10,037 nt of DNA, from the NCBI GenBank assembly GCA_035541775.1, contig DATKMP010000024.1:1-10037 (forward strand), given 5' to 3'. This document shows, piece after piece, positions 7,135 through 10,037 of this stretch. How positions within the stretch are numbered: the stretch's first letter is position 1; the number at the start of each line of letters is the position of its first letter. Source of the DNA: DATKMP01 sp035541775. GTDB taxonomy: Bacteria; Bacteroidota; Ignavibacteria; UBA10030. The position numbers and the translations under genes were made by a program. The notes beneath the pieces were generated by a model. That model made no database searches. It saw nothing but the letters and a program-made list of their open reading frames with translations, and was not told the origin of the DNA.

Positions 7135-7178
7135 GCCCGTACCGATTACGAACGGGTCACCGATGTTTCAAATCGGGC
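7135..7178 (-). promoter_or_regulatory. Structured leader with competing inverted repeats
   Basis: Three pairings are possible. CCCGT (7136-7140) pairs with ACGGG (7152-7156). CCGAT (7160-7164) pairs with ATCGG (7172-7176). GCCCG (7135-7139) pairs with CGGGC (7174-7178). The last excludes the other two, so the RNA could switch between folds. It lies about 100 nt before the start of the T9SS cargo gene. No known riboswitch class was recognised, and the arms are short (5 bp). Confidence 0.3.
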
Positions 7179-7260
7179 ACCATCTTCATTTGATATCTGG
7201 AAGAGAATCATGGACTTAAGGTAATTAATTTTTTTTGGAAAAAGAGATACTCCTTCGGAG

Positions 7261-7296
7261 ATAAAAAAAACACGGCGGATGATGAATTCGCCGTGT
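7261..7296 (-). terminator. Rho-independent terminator of the helical-protein gene
   Basis: On the minus strand ACACGGCG (rc of 7289-7296) pairs with CGCCGTGT (rc of 7270-7277), a perfect 8-bp stem. Three further pairs, including one G-U, extend it to a 5-nt loop. The stem is followed by a run of T (rc of 7263-7270). It lies 46 nt after the stop of the gene at 7343-8062. Confidence 0.92.
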
Positions 7297-7314
7297 ATAG
7301 ATAAGGAGGATACT

Positions 7315-7479
7315 ATGGATAAGTATCTTTTTCGGCTTTTCTTTATTTCGCCGGAGCCGACGCCGGCGCAGTTTTCGCTGCCGGGGCTGGTGCAGGTGTT
7401 TGTCCCTGCGAACCGCCGCGGTCGTATATGGTGCGCGCTGCCAGATACTCTGCGTAAATATCCGGATTGGTGCGCTTGA
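7315..7479 (+). CDS. Possible small antisense ORF with strong ribosome-binding site
   Basis: On the plus strand AAGGAGG (7303-7309) stands 5 nt before an ATG that opens a 54-codon frame beginning MDKYLFRLFFISPEP and ending at TGA 7477-7479. From 7343 it runs antisense to the 3' end of the helical-protein gene, so its Pro/Ala/Arg-rich later part is probably a by-product of that gene's codons. Only the first nine codons lie outside the overlap. The ribosome-binding site is as good as any real one in the window, and the hairpin at 7270-7296 lies just upstream. I recognise no family. It could be chance, or a gene start whose body was replaced. Confidence 0.25.
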   Translation: MDKYLFRLFFISPEPTPAQFSLPGLVQVFVPANRRGRIWCALPDTLRKYPDWCA

Positions 7480-8062
7480 TATTGAGCATCGTTTTATCGA
7501 ACTGTTCTACCAGCAGAGCATCCGTTTCTCGAATAAGGCTGCCGAGGGATTTCACGGCTCCCATGCGCTTTCCCACGCCGGTATCGACCGCGTCTTCGGA
7601 AGTCGAGAATGCTGCAATCATCGTATTCAATTCTGTAATTTTTTCTGCCGTGGTACCGAACGAAACAATCTCCGCCGTATATTTTTGTGCCAGGTCCGCG
7701 ATATCTTTTGCCTTCTGTTCCAGTTCTACTTTCGGCATGTCTTCTAATTTACTCGGGCGGACATCGGTTATCGATTTTACGTCGGCAAGTTTCTTTTTAC
7801 TTGCATAGGCAAACAATGCCCCCGCGACTTCAATCAGAACATCGATCAGCGATTCCGTTGCGGCATCGCGTGTTTCGTATGTTCCGGCATTGGCGTTATT
7901 GCGTGTAGCAGCAGCGGTATCGATCTGCTTCACCAGGTCTGCAAACTCGGCAGCCATATCTTCAAAAGCCCCGATCAAAGTCTTCAGCGTCGGAAGATAC
8001 AGATTGCACCAGGCAAGAACCGCTTTGTACATGGTGCGTTTGTTTTTTTGTCGATTCGTCAT
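7343..8062 (-). CDS. Helical protein of unknown function with Ala/Pro-rich tail
   Basis: The start at ATG 8062 is chosen because GAGGAGA (8071-8077) lies 8 nt upstream; the frame extends to 8149 but the extra 29 codons have no ribosome-binding site. The product is 239 residues with no signal peptide and is almost entirely helical: MTNRQKNKRTMYKAVLAW, FEDMAAEFADLVKQIDTAA, VELEQKAKDIADLAQKYTAE and TDALLVEQFDKTMLNIK. It has a Tyr-rich motif near the end, NPDIYAEYLAARTIYDRGG (~residues 199-217). Residues 222-239 are a low-complexity tail of Ala, Pro and Lys. From memory it resembles a family of uncharacterised Bacteroidota proteins that share an ARxIxDxGG-like motif near the C-terminus; a search is needed to confirm that. 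It appears to be monocistronic: a 481-nt gene-free stretch lies upstream and a strong terminator downstream. Confidence 0.85.
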   Translation of the reverse strand: MTNRQKNKRTMYKAVLAWCNLYLPTLKTLIGAFEDMAAEFADLVKQIDTAAATRNNANAGTYETRDAATESLIDVLIEVAGALFAYASKKKLADVKSITDVRPSKLEDMPKVELEQKAKDIADLAQKYTAEIVSFGTTAEKITELNTMIAAFSTSEDAVDTGVGKRMGAVKSLGSLIRETDALLVEQFDKTMLNIKRTNPDIYAEYLAARTIYDRGGSQGQTPAPAPAAKTAPASAPAK

Positions 8063-8273
8063 ACGATTATTCTCCTCACTTAATAATGAATCGTGGGCTG
8101 AATGTGAGACAGCAGCACGCAGGATCCCACCACTTCCGCATGCACTCAAAATCCATGGACGTTCAACTTCTGCACGAAGCAGAAATATCTATCAGACAAA
8201 TTTTTTGTGGAGAATGAAACGCACATTCCCCGTGTTCGTTCCGCATATATTTTTTTAGTTTTACTGGTTGGGA

Positions 8274-8304
8274 GAAATTTACATTTCGCAAAAATAAAAA
8301 GCAA
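8274..8304 (-). promoter_or_regulatory. Weak promoter candidate for the helical-protein gene
   Basis: On the minus strand TAAATTTC (8281->8274) is one base from the Bacteroidota -7 element TAnnTTTG and is preceded at about the right distance (20 nt) by TTG (8304->8302). It would give a leader of about 200 nt. The match is weak in this AT-rich stretch. Confidence 0.22.
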
Positions 8305-8318
8305 GGGTTTTTTAAAAT

Positions 8319-8500
8319 TTATTTCCGGTAGGGACGTGATGTATCACGTCCAAATGAATTATCACGTTCGGATGATTTTTTTTTGCCTGTATTAGGGATT
8401 TGACGGATTCCATCCGTATTTGGGACTGTTTTTGCATTTCCGGCTTTCAGTTTCATCATCTTGTTCCCAATTTCCGGTAGGGAACGGGGCACGGAAATTC
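8319..8500. repeat. Palindrome-rich block with a 14-bp direct repeat (MITE/REP-like?)
   Basis: Four perfect inverted repeats lie in 170 bases: GGACGTGAT-GT-ATCACGTCC (8332-8351), ACGGAT-TCC-ATCCGT (8403-8417), GTTCCC...GGGAAC (8463-8485) and AATTTCCG...CGGAAATT (8469-8499). The motif ATTTCCGGTAGGGA occurs exactly at 8321-8334 and 8470-8483. In addition TATCACGTCCAAATGA (8342-8357) is followed 18 bases on by TATCACGTTCGGATGA (13 of 16 identical). No transposase or terminal inverted repeats bounding the whole block were found. Confidence 0.7.
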
Positions 8501-8543
8501 TGCTTCCACGTACAGACTTTGCCGGTATGCTGAACAGAACCAA

Positions 8544-9401
8544 TTACGATGTGAACAGCACTTCCTGTCCGTAATCTTTTATTGCCGGCGGATAAAACAC
8601 GCCGATAATGACAAAGGGATTCGGTCCGACATTATGAAATTTTTTCGTTGTGCCGACAAAGAAATAAATATCTTTCTTGCTCAGGAATTCATCAAAATAC
8701 TTTTTTCGCACAAGATTGTTCGCTTCCGCTTCATTTCCATGCGCTTGTTCCAAGCAATTCCAGTACAGCGCACCGATTTCCCAGTCTTCAATCATCAGCG
8801 TTCGCGGTTTTGTTTCACCTTCACACAAAAATTTATAGGAATATTTATACGGAACTTTATCGACGATCTTCCGAAGAACCCCTTCGCCTCTTTCATCGAT
8901 TTCAAACAAACTGTATTGATCATAATTGGCAATCCATTGTTCTTTCCATGTGCGCGTATCTTCTTCCACAAGAAAATCGACGATGCTCTTCGGCTGGAAT
9001 GTTGCAAGAGACTTTTGTTCTTTGCTCTTTGCTAATTCGATAAGTTCACTGAACGATGTGAATACATCTTTTAAAACATATTTTTTTCTTTCCGCCCATG
9101 CATATTCGGTTCCGAGCTTGCCGAGAATCTGGATATTCGATGCATCGGATTTGGGCCGGTAACTTTCCGGACGGAAATCGCTTGTGTTGCGGACAAGATC
9201 GAGCTGTATCCATTCATATTTCTCAAACTTTTTATTGTGCGGCAGTGACCGGAACGGAATGGGATAAATGCGTATCCATCTGCCGTCTTCTAAAATGCCG
9301 GCAGTGCAGACGAGCTCTTCATATTTATTGGAGGGAAGCGGATATGTTTTGACCGTAATAAGGACTTTGACGTTGTCCAAAGAATCCGGTAAATGACTCA
9401 T
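8544..9401 (-). CDS. Conserved-looking protein of unknown function, partner of DUF488
   Basis: This 285-residue soluble protein has no signal peptide. ATG 9401 has GAGAAGGGG about 4 nt upstream and lies 18 nt after the DUF488 stop, so the two form an operon. The N-terminal ~80 residues are strand-rich: VKVLITVKTYPLPSNKYEEL, ILEDGRWIRIYPIPFR and YEWIQLDLVRN. The centre is charged and helical (SFSELIELAKSKEQK, EDTRTWKEQW). The C-terminal part has a YKYSYKFLCEG segment (185-195), RTLMIEDWEIGALYWNC (200-216), and strands IYFFVGTTKKFHNVGPNPF and VIIGVFYPP (245-271). From memory, proteins of this type (CTAGxxEDGRWIRxYPIxFR) are found near DUF488 genes, but no function is known to me. The N-terminal strands could form an OB-like or PUA-like fold; that is speculation. 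No nuclease motif was identified. Confidence 0.8.
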   Translation of the reverse strand: MSHLPDSLDNVKVLITVKTYPLPSNKYEELVCTAGILEDGRWIRIYPIPFRSLPHNKKFEKYEWIQLDLVRNTSDFRPESYRPKSDASNIQILGKLGTEYAWAERKKYVLKDVFTSFSELIELAKSKEQKSLATFQPKSIVDFLVEEDTRTWKEQWIANYDQYSLFEIDERGEGVLRKIVDKVPYKYSYKFLCEGETKPRTLMIEDWEIGALYWNCLEQAHGNEAEANNLVRKKYFDEFLSKKDIYFFVGTTKKFHNVGPNPFVIIGVFYPPAIKDYGQEVLFTS

Positions 9402-9419
9402 TGTTCCCCTTCTCCCACG

Positions 9420-10037
9420 CTACCCAAGATGATGAATAGGAATACTCCACTGTTTGCCCGATTGAAGATATTCGGTAATCTTGTGCCGATGGCACGAATG
9501 ATAATCGGCTTCAAAACATGTCAATGCAATCCGCCGATGCTGCTCGATAAGCTGTTGTATCCGTCGCAGTTCCTCTTCCCGATGCGGCAGCGATTCCACC
9601 GCATAGTGTTCAAACAGTACCCGGTAATCTTCTTGCGTTTCTAAGTGTTTCCGCTGGGAGGATTCAATACCTAATGCGGGGATATGTTCGTAATCGATTC
9701 CTGCACGATTCAGATAATCGTTCAATCGCGTTTTGCTGAATCCGTATTTCATCGAAATGGGGTTTCTGCGGACATCCACAACAAGCGAAACGTTATGCCG
9801 GATAAGCATATCGATATAGGCATCGATGGTTTTTCCCTCATAGCCGATGGTCATCAAACAAATGCTATGGTCGGTATTGGTGGAGGATTCGACCATCTGA
9901 AGTTCTTCCTTGTTCAGAACTTGTTCTTTTATTTCGCTCCGTGCCGCATAATGGGGATACTGCGTGTAGATATAACGAACAAGTTCTTTTCCCCGCAGTT
10001 CCTTCGTTCGCGCCGCAAACGAATCGATACGGCATTG
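9420..10037 (-). CDS. DUF488 protein with N-terminal extension (5' end outside window)
   Basis: The frame is open from the window edge to TAG 9420-9422, giving 205 visible residues. The ATG at 9896 should not be taken as the start: the 47 codons before it have no stop and encode protein-like sequence (RTKELRGKELVRYIYTQYPH, YAARSEIKEQVLNKEELQ). The DUF488 domain follows: TIGYEG (visible residues 63-68), VVDVRRNPISMKYGFSK (87-102), YEHIPALGIES and the closing ALTCFEADYHSCHRHKI, with the Cys-Phe-Glu and Cys-His-Arg motif typical of the family. DUF488 proteins are small and uncharacterised, with a rhodanese-like overall layout. From memory, one large subgroup carries an N-terminal domain joined by just such a YxYxxYPxYAxxSxI linker, so the missing part is probably a second domain. 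It is followed by its partner gene at 8544-9401. Confidence 0.88.
   Translation of the reverse strand, partial: QCRIDSFAARTKELRGKELVRYIYTQYPHYAARSEIKEQVLNKEELQMVESSTNTDHSICLMTIGYEGKTIDAYIDMLIRHNVSLVVDVRRNPISMKYGFSKTRLNDYLNRAGIDYEHIPALGIESSQRKHLETQEDYRVLFEHYAVESLPHREEELRRIQQLIEQHRRIALTCFEADYHSCHRHKITEYLQSGKQWSIPIHHLG

Larger units (their letters stand above)
7032..7342. other. Intergenic region upstream of the T9SS cargo gene
   Basis: This stretch of 311 bases holds the terminator of the upstream gene (7261-7296), a small inverted repeat CTCC-TTC-GGAG (7250-7260), a GC-richer segment with mutually exclusive inverted repeats (7135-7178) and the Shine-Dalgarno sequence at 7037-7043. I found no convincing -35/-10 or Bacteroidota-type promoter for the operon, although the strong terminator implies that a new transcript starts between 7260 and 7045. 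On the plus strand it also carries a strong ribosome-binding site and ATG (7303-7317). Confidence 0.6.
8063..8543. other. Gene-free stretch upstream of the helical-protein gene
   Basis: These 481 bases contain no convincing gene. From left to right I see the Shine-Dalgarno sequence of the helical-protein gene (8071-8077), a 6-bp inverted repeat TTCTGC-ACGAA-GCAGAA (8168-8184), a weak promoter candidate (8274-8304) and the palindrome-rich block (8319-8500). A 74-codon frame beginning with TTG (8543->8319) runs through the palindromes and is not believed. Confidence 0.6.

Noticed and set aside
8319..8543. 74-codon minus-strand frame (…RDNSFGRDTSRPYRK)
   Set aside because: It begins with TTG, has no ribosome-binding site, runs straight through the palindromes, and its C-terminal repeats are just translated inverted and direct repeats.
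9894..9896. ATG at 9896 as start of the DUF488 gene
   Set aside because: The frame is open for 47 more codons upstream, these read as protein typical of longer DUF488 proteins, and no good ribosome-binding site precedes this ATG.

Overview
The window looks like a chromosomal segment of a Bacteroidota/FCB-group bacterium, probably of the Ignavibacteria/Chlorobi side. The main reason is a secreted protein (7031->5970) that ends in a typical type IX secretion (T9SS) C-terminal sorting domain with a YPNPFN motif. Several other products have signal peptides, including a beta-barrel-like protein and a probable lipoprotein. Genus-level assignment is not possible from the sequence alone. No tRNA, rRNA, CRISPR array or transposase was seen.

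Layout. (1) 1-504, plus strand: the 3' end of katG (catalase-peroxidase), followed by a terminator-like hairpin and a gene-free gap with a perfect 12-bp inverted repeat. Everything else that is convincing lies on the minus strand. (2) 7031->1849: a tightly spaced run of genes, probably one transcription unit. In transcription order it holds a T9SS cargo protein, a small secreted protein, a GNAT acetyltransferase, a truncated copy of a muconolactone-isomerase-like gene, a probable lipoprotein with Ig/FN3-like and propeller-like regions, a beta-barrel-like protein, and the intact muconolactone-isomerase-like gene. A secreted six-bladed propeller protein (1752->823) follows after a 96-nt gap. (3) 8062->7343: a helical protein of unknown function with an Ala/Pro-rich tail, closed by a strong rho-independent terminator. 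(4) 8319-8500: a gene-free block dense in palindromes and carrying a 14-bp direct repeat. (5) 10037->8544: a DUF488 protein, running off the window, followed 18 nt later by a conserved-looking partner of unknown function.

The most informative structure is the duplication of the isomerase-like gene. Its first 35 codons occur twice in the same orientation, at 2044-2148 and 4823-4927. The first 57 bases differ at only one position. The copies flank the AT-rich lipoprotein/beta-barrel pair, which suggests that this two-gene module was inserted into an older GNAT-isomerase operon. The second point of interest is the DUF488 protein: its reading frame stays open to the window edge, so it has an N-terminal extension that a start at the first visible ATG would miss.
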